From the NCBI GenBank assembly GCA_950106755.1, contig OX467092.1:26612582-26676581 (forward strand): 64,000 nucleotides of DNA, in the 5' to 3' direction. Position 1 is the first letter of the stretch. Each line of letters opens with the position of its first letter. Source of the stretch: Climacium dendroides (lineage: Eukaryota > Streptophyta > Bryopsida > Hypnales > Climaciaceae). A program made the translations under genes and the position numbers. Positions 35,290 to 48,089 of the stretch are shown in pieces. The notes beneath the pieces were generated by a model, which worked only from the letters and a program-made list of their open reading frames with translations, was not told where the DNA came from and ran no database searches.

Positions 35290-36073
35290 ACTAAAATCAT
35301 AAGTCCCTCTGTAATATCACAAATGCGACCATTAATACTAGGGGCTCGTGCTTGCTATGGTACGCATTTATTGTATCACATATTATTATTACTAAATTTT
35401 TACTCAAAATCTGACAAATTTGAATAAAATGCATGATATTAATTTCAATAAGTCTCTAAAATAATTTTTTTCAATAATGTTATAAAAATATTTTCAATCA
35501 TGCATAAATAGAAATCATATTTTCATACAATGTGATATTATTGAATTAGAGTAGCAGTTCACAATCACCTCTGTAATATCACTTTTTACAAAGGGTGATA
35601 TTATAGAAACAATATAGTCGTTGCAATTGAGGTGATATTAAAGAGGATCAATATGGTGATATTAGAAAGGTAGAAATTCCATTTTTTTTTTTGGTTTCAT
35701 ACTTCTTCTGCATTTCTATGATTTTGTGCTTTTGTGAGCTTTGAACTCAATTGTGCATGAAGCTTTTGAGGTTTTTGAATTTCTCCTTTAAATTCTTCTA
35801 TTTGGGTTGCCATTGTTTGTAACAATTGAGTCAAATTTCTAATGCATTCTAATGTATGTGTATCTTTTATCACATTCATCATTGCATGTATTTCATTCAT
35901 CATTCTTTAAATTTCTACTGTTTATTTCAATATATGCTTATTTATTACAAAAATTATATGAACATTTTTGTAATTTTTATCTGAATATTTATTGAAATTC
36001 TTGCTTTGCATTCTATCTAATACATAAAAATTCTAATGATGAATGCGTAGCAGAGCAAGTGCCAACTGCTAGT
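35290..36073. repeat. TIR-type repeat, copy 1
   Basis: Begins near ACTAGGGGCTCGTGCTTGCT (35337) and ends near GCAAGTGCCAACTGCTAGT (36072); the outer 100 bp of the two ends are imperfect inverted repeats. Sequence just 5' of the left end is shared with copy 2, so the repeated unit is larger than the inverted-repeat element. A 68-codon minus-strand frame (35697-35903) looks like coiled coil and has a relative in copy 2. Confidence 0.6.
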
Positions 36074-36282
36074 ATTAAATAAAATTATAGACGTTTGGTG
36101 TCGTCTACATGACACTCCTTGAAAGTGGCCCAAAATCATTGTGTTGCCAAGGACATTGAAAATTGTTGGGCCTTAAAGCCACCCCTTGGGCATAGGTTGT
36201 GTGACAATTTGAAAGAGAGAAATGAAACTAAATCCCTTTTCCAAAGAGTGGGCCAACATCACTATGTTGCCGAAAATGTTGT

Positions 36283-36600
36283 CCGGGCATTTAGTTTAAA
36301 TTTTAAATTAAATGCACACATAAATACTAATAATTATAGGGTTGCACTCCCAAAATTTCAAACTCAAATAAAACATGGAATTATTTCTAGAAGAGGTTAA
36401 AAATGTATTAAATTGGCATGTTTTTTTAACTCAAAAATTTATAGAGAATACGTTTAGATGACCACTATACCAATATTGAACTCAAAATGAGTTTTCAATA
36501 GAGTTATTTTTAGGAATTTTTTGTTCATTGTTTAGACCATTTTTCCTTATGTAATGTAGAGGTGTGAAAGTGATTTTTCATTTCTACTGTATATCTTGTT
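36283..36600. repeat. Arm of a distant inverted repeat
   Basis: Reads as the reverse complement of about 38750-39070: TTTAGGAATTTTTTGTTCAT against its complement, and TAGGGTTGCACTCCCAAAAT against its complement. Probably two oppositely placed copies of one repeat. Confidence 0.6.
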
Positions 36601-36635
36601 ACTTCAAAAATTTGTAACTAATTAGTATCATACTA

Positions 36636-37496
36636 CTAAAATCATAAGTCCCTCTATAATATCACAAATGCTACCATTAATACTAGGGGTTCATGCTTGC
36701 TATGTAATGCATTCATTGTATCACATATTAGTAAAATTTTGATATATTTGAATAGAATGCATGATAATGATTTCAATAAGTCTTTGAAATAATTATTTTA
36801 AATATTTTGTAAAAATATTTTCAATCATGCATACATAGAAATCGTATTTTCACACAATGTGATATTATAGAAATAGAGTAGCAATTTGCAATCACTTTTG
36901 TAATATCACTTTTTACAAAGGGTGATATTATAGAAATAATATAGTTGTTGCAATTAAGGTGATATTAAAGAGGATCTATAGGATGATATTATAGAGGTAG
37001 CAAATTCATTGCTTCTTTTGGCTTTACATTGTTTTGCACTTCTATGATTTTGTGCTTTTGTGAGCTTTGAGCTTTCATGATTTCAATTTTTTATTACTAC
37101 TACCAAATGATTTTGAAAAATTTATTCAATCGAAGCGATTTTGGATTCCACAACAATTAAGTTGTGCATAAAGTTTTTGAGATTTATAAGTTTTTCTTTT
37201 CAATTCTTCAATTTGGGTTGTCATTTTTTGTAAGAATGGAATCAAATTTCTAATGGATTCTAATGTATGTGTATCTTTTATAGTATTTACCATTGCATAT
37301 GTTTCATTCATCATTCAATAAATTTCTAATGTACATTTCAATATATGCTTACTTATAAAAAAAATTATACAAAGATTTTAGTCATTTTTATTTGAAGATT
37401 TATTGAAATTTTGGTTCTGTATTCTATCTAATACATAAAAATTCTTATAAAATTCTAATGGTGAATGCGTAGCATAGCAAGCGCCAACCGCTAGTT
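36636..37496. repeat. TIR-type repeat, copy 2
   Basis: Same order of features as 35290-36073: ATCATAAGTCCCTCT, CATTAATACTAGGGG, TTTTTACAAAGGGTGATATT, and the end TGCGTAGCATAGCAAGCGCC. The copies begin about 1.35 kb apart in the same orientation. The small minus-strand frame 37126-37314 (MMNETYAMVNTIKDTHTLES) is the relative of that in copy 1. Confidence 0.6.
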
Positions 37497-39390
37497 AACA
37501 AATAAAAATATCAATAATTCAAAACATGAACTTCCAAAGTTGAAAATGCAATTCTCATTTTTTTCATTTTATTTTATTTAAAATTCAAAAAGTACATAGG
37601 GAGTCCAAAGTTTTGTTCGCACATGGTTTTTTATGGAAGGAAGAAGTGCCCTCCCCTGAGGGGTCTAAAAATAGAGTGTGATTAAAACAAAAATCTATTT
37701 TGGGGAGATTACTTTGTGTATCCATAATAGAGTATGTGTATACAAGTGTTTTTTTGATTCCCTACATACCTTTTAAAGAACTGTCACTTCAACCTATAAT
37801 TTCAAGCATTGTAGAAAAATGAAACATGTCAACAAAACCTCATTTCAAAACCATTCTAAGATGCTTTACTCAAAAAATGATAATAGTTTGTTTATAATGC
37901 AATTTAGAAAGAATTTTCTTGCGGGGCACTCCTCTTTTTTTTCTAATGTTAGTGTGAGAACAGAACTTTGGACCCCCTATATGTATTGAATTTTTACAAA
38001 TGTAATGTACATGGATTTCATAGATCTTTTTTTCTTATTAAATTTTATATTTTTATTTTTTTCCTTTTCAATAAAATGAAATGAAATAATGAATAGATTT
38101 CCCTACTGTGGAAGATTATGTTTTGAATTATTGATATTTTCATCTTATAAATATAATGAGTTACAACCTCCATCCCAAAATGATCTTTTTGTTGGACAAC
38201 ATCTTTTGGATTAAGGCTATAAATAACTTTTAAAAGACTTACTTTACATAATAAGTAGATTTTGTTGATTTCTTCCCATCTTAAAAAATTTGAGTTTTAG
38301 AACCCTTTCCAAAGTGTAGTTTTAGAATATTGAAAAGTGTAAAATTTTGGGCATTTCCAAAGAACACCAATGAGCACTTAATTGTTGAGTGTTAGGGTGT
38401 CATCTTGTGGGCATTTAATATATGGCTAAAATCAAGTTTAGAACTTCATTGTGCCTCTTGCAGCTTTATCTACTTCAATTGGGGAATACTCAAAGAGATG
38501 CAAAAAATAAGACAAAACCATGTTCATTGATCCCTTCAATCATTTTATTTGTCTTTTACTTGATGATTGCATGGATGATTGCATAGGGAACTACTACTTT
38601 GAATTGTTTTTCTAGTCCCAAACAACAATTACAAGCCAAACTTGATAAATTTCAACATGACAAAGTGCAATAAGAAGATCATTTGGGGATAAGAAAACCA
38701 AGCCAAAAGGAAGATCATTATGGGACGAAGGGAGTACAAATTTTTGAAGTGAAAAGGTACACTGCAGAGCTAAAAATAACCTTTACATGCCTATTTTATA
38801 TAAGAGGAAATTGTCTAAGAAATGAACAAAAAATTCCTAAAATGAACTGACTATTGAAAGCTCATTTTTCTCGAATGTTGTTGCAAATGGTCAATGACAT
38901 CTAAATGTTTTCTTTAGAAATATTTTGAGTTCAAAAACATGCCATTTTCGTGCGTTTTTAGCCTCTTCTAGAAATCATTCCATATTTTATTTGAGTTTGA
39001 AATTTTGGGAGTACAACCCTATAGTCATTAATAAACAATGCTTAAATTTTGAAGTTAAAATTATAGTTTGTTAGAAACTACTGGGTTGCGTGTGCTTTGT
39101 TGTAGTAGAATTAAGTGCATTCCCTAGGCAAGGAAATTTAGAAGTTTGCCTTTCAAAATTTATAAAATGATTTTGGTAAGAAAAATGGTGATTCTAACTA
39201 TCCACATGGAGTCTATAACTTTAGACCTACAACTTCTATTTGTATACCAATTCCAAAACATTCTTCCTAAATCGAACTTTGTATATTTTTTTCCCAATTT
39301 GCAGCGTGTTTGGAGAATAGAAGACGTTTATGGGTTCATTGCTCCACATACTTGGATTTACAGAACTAATCATTAGTTCAACTCACCATA
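37497..39390. other. AT-rich non-coding stretch with repeat remnants
   Basis: Holds the second arm (38750-39070) of the inverted repeat noted at 36283-36600. No coding frame recognised. Confidence 0.45.
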
Positions 39391-40560
39391 GGTTCTAGTG
39401 CAACGTGTCGGCTTGTGGGAGGTTTGGTGGAGCTTCAGGTAGGTTTTGGACGGTTCGGTAGATTCAGTAGGTTCGGGAAGGTTTGGGATAGGTTCGGGGA
39501 CCATACACAACCTTGGGTTGTCGTCCTCCTCGAGGACCAGGGTTGCACACTCACTTTCCGTTTTCCTCTTTCCTTGTTTTATGTTGTTGCTTTTCCAGTT
39601 GGTCTCCATGCAGTCGCCATTTTGTTTGCGTTGCGCACTAGTTGTAGTAGCCACGGAAGTCCAATCGCACGTTTTTGTCTTGCATTGTTTTCATTTGTCA
39701 TTGTGGAGCGAGGTGTCGTTTCTTGTTGTTGTGGCCTATCAAGTGGGTTCGACTTCTCCTTGTTCTTTCGGTTTGGAGAGGTGCAGGAAAGAATGGAGGT
39801 TTGTCAGTCGTAGCGAGGCGTGCAACGTCCTTGAAAAAGCAGCAGGCTTGTTTGGAGAGCTGGTGATGTGCATATCTTCAGTGGCTGAAAGCAAGGTGTG
39901 TAGGTGGGTGGTCTTTTATTTTCTCTACATTGTCAACGTCCTCTGAAATTGTGGTTTCTTGTGAATGAAACAATTGTCTGCACCTGCGCACTTAGCATTC
40001 TAGTATGGTTAGAATGTAGAAGATTAGGGTTTCAAGGGAATGCAATTCTAGTGTTGTCTATTTTCATATCTACAGTGGTAGTGCAATTCTAGTGTTTCCT
40101 ATTTCCATGTCTAGCTATTTGTAGTATAGATTGCATCAGTTTTCTTGGAGGGCAAATTCAAGTTTGTAAGTGGTTGATTTTGTGAGAGGTTTTGGATTTA
40201 CAGTGACAATGCAATTTGTTTTCAATGGTGACATGAGTAGGAGAATAGAGTTCCAATTTGGGTGTGAAATTCATTTCTACGTACGTTGCTCAAGACATAG
40301 GAGAAGAAAAATGATAATATTTTGTATTGTATATTCTGTGCATTGAACTAGGAGGAAGAACACGATCGTAATTTCACCTCTAAAAACGTAAACACAACGG
40401 AGCCTGTGACATTTGTTGCAGAAGCCGGAGATTGCAATTTGGACGCTCAATTCCAAACATCAAGGACACAACTAACGTCTTTCTAGCAGGTAATAGAAAT
40501 GACTACAATTGCTGGAATGTAGTAAGGGAGTCTATATCCGCGCAACGTAGAACTCACCAC
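39391..40560. other. GC-richer patch, no gene assigned
   Basis: 39415-39540 is rich in GGTTCGGG and GGTTTGGG, like 16.99-17.1 kb in the nested element. The plus-strand frames 39415-39813 and 39446-39946 are open but hydrophobic, Cys-rich and unlike any family I know. Possibly a promoter or leader. Confidence 0.3.
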
Positions 40561-40565
40561 TTCTA

Positions 40566-40681
40566 CTTCAGACCGCACGGTCTGAACCATTTGTAGCAAA
40601 GAAATTGAATTAGTATGGAGGTAGGCACGAAGGAACAGAAGAACGTCCAAAGGAAGGTCTAGACCATCCAGTCTGAACCTT
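40566..40681. repeat. Two P2 palindromes
   Basis: 40566-40588 (CTTCAGACCG-CACGGTCTGAACC) is near-perfect. 40655-40681 (AGGTCTAGACC-ATCCAGTCTGAACCT) is decayed. About 90 bp apart. Confidence 0.85.
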
Positions 40682-40689
40682 ACACTGGC

Positions 40690-42460
40690 TTCTTTTGAGG
40701 AAAAATTCAATTAATGTGAGTCAAAGAACTACCATGAGAAGGTTGTGAGCGCTTATTTACCCACCCTTGGTAAATCAGCAAACACGATCAGGTTCTTAAA
40801 ATCGGTCCTATCCTATGGGTGTTTTAACGTCGTTCCATTGTGCCTTCCAAGCAATGGATCTTTTCTAATTCCTCAGTATGTTTCAAGCATGCAAAAATCC
40901 AACCAAACCAAGTTTTATCCTATTAGTTATTTGATAATTCCTAATTCTGATGAGTAGCTGAAGTTATTTTGCAAACGATGATTCAAACACAAAATAAGTA
41001 TTCCCTCTTGTAGATGATTAATTCCCCTTTCCAAAACTATAAAATTCACCCAAATTGGACACTCCTAGCAAAAAATATAGGTAGATGAAGTTTGATTGCT
41101 AAATGGTTCATCAAAAACTTCATCCACGGTTTTAGTTTGGTTCCCTAATTCAAAAGACCTTGGGGTTTTGAAAATATACTTAAAACATTTCTTACTACCT
41201 AACTCTGAAGTTTGGTCTTAATTTGACACATCTATTGAAGTTTCATCCAATCCCAGCCTAGAACTTCATCCTTTAATATCTTGTTGGGTTTTTAGTCTTT
41301 TCTTGAGTTTGAAGTTCCCATGGGTTCTAATTATTCTCCTCTACAAGCTTGTGTTTCTAAGTTATCATTCTACTCTCAATTCTAAGCTCTAAGTTAGCCT
41401 TCCTTGTTCCATTTGGTTCCGGTCTGACTCTTGTTACTTTACTAATTTTAGAAAGTTTATCCCTTTTTCATGTACTTTTCTATTCTAGGATTCTAGATTG
41501 GGTTTACACTTGCTAATTGAATCTTTCTACTAGAAGTTATCGATGGATGAAGTTTGACCACTTAAATGGTTCTTCAAACTTCATCCATTAAGATCTATTA
41601 ATTTGCAGTTTGAAATTAAGTCTTTCCTTTGGTGCTGGATTCTAATTAATATTCTCTGTTTTACTAATTTGACTTGTTCCAAACTTTTGGTTTTGTCAAA
41701 ATTTCATCCAATTTTGACTCTAAACTTCATCCATTCCTAACTTTCTTGTTTTAAGTCGGAATTCTAAGTGTGAGATGTTTTTGGAAACCTCCAAGAAAAA
41801 TCTACCATCTAATCTGATTATTTTTAACTAAAAACTTTGTCTTGATACTTTGAATCCTATTTGTAATTCGGCCCTATGGTATTTTATCCTATTTTCAATA
41901 ATTCAAAAGGAAGGGAAGAAATTAATGTTTTACCTCAAAGTCGGGTTCGTTGTTGAGGTAATTGTAGGCATCTTGGAACGCTCCATCATCCGCCATTTTC
42001 CAAAATCATTTGATATTTTTGCCCACGGCTTAAAAGAGGGGTTTAGATACTTTTCTAAGTCCTATTTTTCTCTAACTCCTTTCCTCCTCTTTATCTTTCC
42101 TTCTTTTCTCTTCCTATCTTCACTTAGTTCACGTACTTCAAAAAATACATAAATTGACCCAATACACTTTATCAATCTTCTTCTGATTTCCCTTATCTCA
42201 ATTCTAATTGGTTGTTCTAGATACTTGAGATTTCTCCTTCTTCAACTTCAACTATAATAATCTAACAATTTGTTCTTCAATTCACAACTATCATTCCTAT
42301 TGAGTTTTTGAACTCAAACTTAGTTTAAGCTAGAAGAGTTGAAAGAGTGGTGAGATAGAACTTTGTTTTGCATTCTTCCTTGCTAGTCACACCTCCCTAA
42401 TCTATCCTTCTTCCCTTCTAATTTATTTCCTAATTTCCTTATCAAATGCCTTAACTCTCG
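40690..42460. other. AT/CT-rich non-coding stretch
   Basis: Recurring ATGGATGAAGTTT and AACTTCATCC words in both orientations (41085-41600) hint at old repeats. No gene seen. Confidence 0.4.
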
Positions 42461-42469
42461 GTCTGACTT

Positions 42470-43100
42470 TAGAAAGATTACTATTTTTAGACTTCTAATA
42501 TGTTTTCCTTGTAGAGGCTAAAACTAGCTTTCTAAGTTGATGTGGAACTTGCAAATCGGACTTTCCCAGTAGAAGTTATGCATGGATGAAGTTTTGAGTC
42601 CTAATTAGTGTTTGAAACTTCATCCGCTTATAACTTTCTCAGTTCAATTCGATTTTCTTTGTACTTTATGTTGTTGAAAATTTCTAAACCTCTATTATTA
42701 GGTTCTTAACTCAAATCTATACTATAACCTCCATCTAATGGTTTGACTTTGCTTTTAGCCTCGGCTCTACATATACTTTAACTCTCAGACTAACTTTTGG
42801 TAGCTTACTATTTTTAAACTTTTAATATGTTTTCCTTGTAGAAGATAAAACTAGCTTTCTAAGTTGATGTGAAACTTGCAAATCTAACTTTTCTAGTGGA
42901 AGTTATGCATGGATGAAGTTTTGAGTCCTAATTAGTGTTTGAAACTTCATCCGCTTATAACTTTCTCATTTTAGCTCGGATTTCTTTGTATTCTATGTTT
43001 CTGGAAAGCTCTTGACCTCTACTATGAGATTTTGAACTTCAATTTGTATTGACCCTTCTTCTTAGCGGCTTGACTACACCCTTGGTCTTGGCCCTAAAGA
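42470..43100. repeat. Direct duplication of about 320 bp
   Basis: 42480-42660 and 42800-42980 share long stretches (ATGTTTTCCTTGTAGA, AACTAGCTTTCTAAGTTGAT, GTTATGCATGGATGAAGTTT, TGAAACTTCATCCGCTTATA). Confidence 0.8.
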
Positions 43101-43179
43101 AAGACTAATATTAAAAATGACAACTTGACCAAACTAAGGCCAAAAGGCCTAACTACATAGAAATGATCAAAAGAAAGGA

Positions 43180-43440
43180 GAGGTTCAAAGCTTCGCCGTC
43201 AAAATGAAAATAACTAAGAGTTCAAATCCCATGAAGTCAAAGCTTCGCCGTATTCTAAAGAATATACAATTTCCTCCTTCACTCTAAAACATGCAAAGTC
43301 AAAGCTTCGTTGTATTCTAAAGAATATACAATTTCCTCCTTCACTCTAAAACATGTAAAGTCAAAGCTTCACCATATTCTAAAGAATATACAATTTCTTC
43401 CTTCACTCTAAAACATGCAAAGTCAAAGCTTCGCCGTTCC
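43180..43440. repeat. Tandem repeat, about 61 bp unit, 3-4 copies
   Basis: AAAGCTTCGCCGTATTCTAA followed by AGAATATACAATTTCCTCC and TTCACTCTAAAACATGC repeats with few changes. Confidence 0.85.
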
Positions 43441-43469
43441 AAATGAGACAAGAAAATTATAAGGAAATA

Positions 43470-43531
43470 CTTCCACTTCCACTTCCACTTCCACTTCCAC
43501 TTCCACTTCCACTTCCACTTCCACTTCCACT
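43470..43531. repeat. Hexanucleotide microsatellite (ACTTCC)n
   Basis: About ten uninterrupted copies. The apparent Gly-Ser repeat protein on the minus strand is an artefact of it. Confidence 0.93.
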
Positions 43532-45473
43532 ACAAGTTAGTACAATCATAAAAAAAACTCTACAGACCCCCACAAAGTGACATCGACAAGGTACGGAGTG
43601 GGGTTTCTCTCTAGGATTAGTACAAGCCAAAAATCCAACAATAATGACCCAAAACCCAAGTTTCAATGACAAAAAACAACCAAGATGAAGCCAAGATTTG
43701 AAAGAACTTGGCTAAGGACAACACGAAGGAATTAACTTATCAAAAGAACACACATTCACGAGCTAAAAGCTCCCCTAAGCGGCATCGCCAAGGTACGGAG
43801 GGGAATTCCTTTAGGATTAGTAAGATAATTCTACAACAACTCAAATCCAACACAATAAGTCCACGAAAACACAATGACTCAAATCAAACTTGAAGGGACC
43901 CCAATGTCCTTCACGAGAGCTTGGAAAGTATCAACAATAAGCTTAAAATGCCCGAAAAACACAAGAATTTGGCAACGTGGCCGAAAATTGACCAAAATCC
44001 AACTTAATGGATCCAAATGAAATGGGGCGGTTCAAAATGAATCTAAGGGGTGATTTGAGAGAAGAATGAGCCCCCTTATATGCTCTTCCAAGGTGGCTCA
44101 CCCCCTCTCAATTCTTAAGCCGTAATCTTATCAACTAAGATTTTCATCATAATCTCTAGTTTTTGACTTTCTACGTTGGTCCAAACTTCCAACTTTTGGA
44201 GAAATGCTCCAAATCACAAACAGATTGCGCCATTGTCTTCAAAAGGCCATTATTAGTTTAAAAAAATCCCCTCCCCTTTTTCCTACGTCAAAATCACAAA
44301 GATTTCTAATGCTAACTAGATGACCCAAAGTGGATAAAAATCCAACTTTTGGAGATCAACTTTTCTAGGAAAAGTAACCCTAGGCTCTTTAGTAGGTGTA
44401 AGGGAGTAAGAAAAGACCCCGCTTTGACTTCAATCTAATGCCGTATGCTCCCGATACGCCGGTCAACTCCACGATTAATCTTCAATTTTGTCAATTTTGG
44501 AGGATCTTGCCAGTTTTGCATCTTCTGACTATCGGAATGCTACAAAACTTGTTGGATCTTGTTATTAATACAAAAGAAGATACTCTAATTTTTAGTGAGA
44601 TTTTACCGTAGTCTAGGTAATTCCTAAGAATTTCCCATCATTACTTCTAACGGTTGACTACTCGGAAAAAGATCTTTTGAAGATCAGAAAAAATCGAGAA
44701 TTTTCATGGAACCTCTCATGGAATTCCACAAGGTATGTGCAAACTCATTTTCCCATTTTGCACATCTAAGGAAAGAAAATCAAATCCCGCTATCTCCTTT
44801 AACTTCTGGTAATTAGGGAATCTTCCACATGGAAGGGAATTTTGGCGAGTTGATTGTTCCGTTGGACTCCTGGCATGCTTTCCACCTTAAATTACCGTAC
44901 TTAGGTTGTAGATGCCCTCCTCTGTTCCGTCTTGAGTTTTCTTCACTTGTAGGCTAACAATTGGGGTTTCTATTATTTTGTCAATGGAATGAGAAAACTG
45001 AAACCTATCTTTGGAAATTTATATTAGGGTTCTCATCTAATTCCCTCGGACCAATTTGGTTAAGATTTATCACTGAAAGGCAGGTTCAGACAAGTTGGGC
45101 AATTTCTACTAAATATGGTTATTTTATAAAATTTCTGGATTTCTATCCTATCTACATGCAAGATTTGGTTATAAATAGCAGAAAATGCCCCATCTAGGAC
45201 CAATTGCTATATTGGTATGTGACATCTCCATTCTGGTTATTCACTCTTTTTTGGGCTTTTTGTGTATAAAACTATATTGAAAACTAACAAAATCCAAAAG
45301 AAACAATTCCTGAGTCATGAGTGTCCAAATGGACACTCTCAAACCACGACGACAAGGACAAGGAATTGGAGGATCGAGTCATCAAGATAGAGGATAGCGG
45401 ACACGAAAATCTGGGAGATGCGTCACAGGACCCCACAGCCAGCGAGGCAATCGTCACCAATTTCTGAGCTCCG
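43532..45473. other. Non-coding stretch before the phosphatase-fusion pseudogene
   Basis: A phrase around GCCAAGGTACGGAG with GTTTAGGATTAGTA occurs twice (about 43590 and 43790). No coding frame recognised; upstream exons of the following gene may be hidden here. Confidence 0.4.
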
Positions 45474-47990
45474 TAGGAAGCTCTTGGAACGCCACAAGAC
45501 CAGATGCCATTCCAGGGGACTTTACCGCCTGGTTTTCCTTCCCATCACTCTTTACCACCGACTATTCAAACTTTGCAATCTGAATACACCTCCACCCCGA
45601 TCTCCAGTTCTCCTGTGGATGCTCAAATGGTGAGGACCGAACTCCCTTCTCCTACTCTTCTCTTCAGTCCGGGGGACTAAGTTTAGACCGCTCGGTTTGA
45701 AGTCGTCCCTCCGCCCTTAACGACTCATCCTCCCAACGCTGTGGTTCAGACCGCTTGGTCTGAAGTTCTCCTTCCTCCTCTAGCGCCTCATCCTCTCGGC
45801 ACTGTGGTTCAAACCGTCGGGTCTGAAGTCATCCCTCATCTGCCGAGTTCTTCCACTGGTGGTCCCTCCACTGCCTTGTCGCCCATGCCTCCAAGGATCC
45901 TCATCGAAGACATGCAGAGGGAGTTGGATCGTCTCCGTGCGGCATTGACTCTTGCCGAACGGACAGAGATGAAGAAAGTGAGGGCAGACCTTAGTGGCAC
46001 GGCTGTTCCCCAATCGAAGCGGCCCATGGCAGAGAAATTGTCCATGACTTGGCTTCTAGTGAACGAGTTGAAGGATTGTGCGCACAAGGACCGGACTAGG
46101 ATGATGGTGATTGTGTAGGTCGCCATGGACACGCTCAATGCCGAACTGCCGCCCCTCACCGCGGAGGAGAAATTGTATGTGGAGGCTATTTGGATGATGG
46201 AGTAAAATTTGCAAAACGCGTTGGGGCATCGGAAGGAGACCTCCATCGACCTCGACGACATCAACAATGCAGAGCTCCAAGCCAAAATTGACGAGAAGAA
46301 TGCGGCCAGGGAGGAATACAAGCTCATGGTGATGGCGGCGGTGCAGGGTAGGTCGACCTCGGGTGCGGACGCTACAAGTCCCAATGCATCAACGACGGGC
46401 GCAGGGGTGTCGGCTCAAGTTGTATCCACCTCGAAGGCGGGAACGACACGAGGGATTTCTTTTGCTGCAAGCAGGGTCATCAAGGAGGAGAAGCCCGACA
46501 AAAAGTTGCCCATCAACTTGGAGTTCTTGCAGAAGGTGAGGGAGAGCCTCGAGAGGAAGAACTCTACAGTGGTGGAGAAGTGCAACACGACCATCGATGT
46601 GCTGCTGCAAGAGAGGGAGGAGAAGCAACGCAATTATGAGGCCAAGGAGAGGGAGAAGAGGGCCCTCAAGGAACAACAGGAGGCCAGGGAAAGGGAGAGG
46701 GAGGCTAGGGAAAAAGAGAGGGAGCTCAAGGAAGAAGAGAAGAAGGCCAAGCAAAAGGCGAAGAAGATGCAGCGGAAGCAGGAGCTCATCGAGCAGCGGA
46801 AAATGCTGGCATTGCTTGACTGCAGCTGCTTCCGCCTGGAATGGTGACACCGGCCACGCCAACAACTCCTAGTCCGAATCCTCAGAGTGAGGTGCACATG
46901 GTGTCTGGAGTGTCCACCACGAACTCGGCTTCCGCTACGGACGTCGCTGCGTCGGGCCTCCGCCACTTGGCAACGAGGATCCCTTCTCTTCTTTGCGATG
47001 ACCTCGCGCTCAGTCAATTTCCTCCTATGCATGTTGCTGCAGCCACGCATCCTTCCAGCATCTACTCCAACCCTTACGACCTACATTTTGACTTTGGAGA
47101 TTTGGATAGCTCCTTCACTAACCTTGTTGAGCAAAACTCTGCGCTAGTGTAGGATCCCGTTGCTCCCGCCAACCCTCCAGCGACGTAGGAGCAGCCTCCT
47201 TCAACAGACTCGACAGCCGAAGACGACACTCCTCTCTCGGTGCGTAGTCCCTCCACATAGCTTCCATGCTTGTAGTTAGGCCCTGTGGCGCAGATGCTAT
47301 GTGAGGGTTTACGACGGGCCGATCGAAGGTTGCCCCGCCGAGTTAGAGACCCCCAGGGGCATTAGTTCTGTAGATGTATATGCACAATCTTGTGTCAGAC
47401 GTAGTTGGATCTCAACTTGTACAGTTTTAGACCGGCGCCTTGAAATTGTAAAGCATTCAAACTGAATTTGTAATATATCGGCTATCATTTTTTACTTGCG
47501 CGTGCTTTGTGTCCTATGGAAACGTTGTGTCTATATTGCCCTTCAATGTGTGACTTTCTTGTCTTTGGCTTTGTAGTTACGCTCGCATCACTTGTCCGTC
47601 GCGGATGACGTGGCTCTTGCACCTGAAAGCGAGGGCGCGGTGCCCATGTTGGACACGGCTTCAGCACTCCCGACAACGGCTTCCGTACTCCCGGCAACGG
47701 CTTCAGCACTCCCGAGAACGACTTCCCCTCCGCCCTCTGGAGTGGCTGTACAAGACGACCCGGCGGACAACGTGGAAATGACATAGGTCGCGGTGTGGGA
47801 TGAAGTCTCGCCCGTCGATCTTGCATGAGCAACTCTTGCTGTCACAAGTGAGGTCCCGCCAGTGGAGTTGCCGATGACGGGTGCGGCTATTGTTGCGGAG
47901 GATGCTCCCGTCCCTTTGGAAATGACCACTGCCGCCTCTCCCAAGGAAGTCCCTCTCGTTGCAACCGCCCCTTCCAAGGATGTGATTGTC
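45474..47990 (+). pseudogene. Phosphatase-fusion gene of the outer element, N-terminal exons
   Basis: Exon 45474-47239 (donor TCG-GTGCGT) joins in phase 0 to 47577-47990 (acceptor GGCTTTGTAG, donor GTC-GTACGT). It is Pro/Ser-rich at first with in-frame P2 copies read IQTLQSEY, VxTARFEV, VVQTAWSEV and VVQTVGSEV. A coiled coil follows (DMQRELDRLRAALTLAERTE), then a long Glu/Lys/Arg helix at 46590-46800 (REREAREKERELKEEEKKAK), then Ala/Pro/Thr-rich spacers. Breaks in an otherwise steady frame: TAG at 45474, 45684, 46116, 47150, 47186 and 47784, TAA near 45669 and at 46203, TGA near 47826, and a 1-2 base frameshift near 46815-46838. Each stop fits a C-to-T change of CAG, CAA or CGA. The architecture parallels 25588-26658 of the nested element. 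Confidence 0.6.
45564..45828. repeat. In-frame tandem P2 palindromes in coding sequence
   Basis: 45564-45586 (degenerate), 45680-45702, 45744-45766 (GTTCAGACCG-CTTGGTCTGAAG) and 45807-45828. The last three sit in a repeat of about 62 bp containing CTCATCCTCCC/CGGC phrases, all in one reading frame. Confidence 0.85.
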
Positions 47991-48089
47991 GTACGTGCAG
48001 TTAGCTATAAGTATCCTTATAACAACGAAACGTTGCAAGATGACACGAATTATCGTTCCAGGGAACTCTAATATGATATTGGTTGAATT

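Noticed and set aside
36050..37496. Helitron ends (CTAGT) at 36072 and 37495
   Set aside because: The ends are imperfect inverted repeats of each other over about 100 bp, which Helitrons lack, and no hairpin plus TC start was found.
43457..43672. Gly-Ser repeat protein on the minus strand
   Set aside because: It is a translation of the (ACTTCC)n microsatellite.
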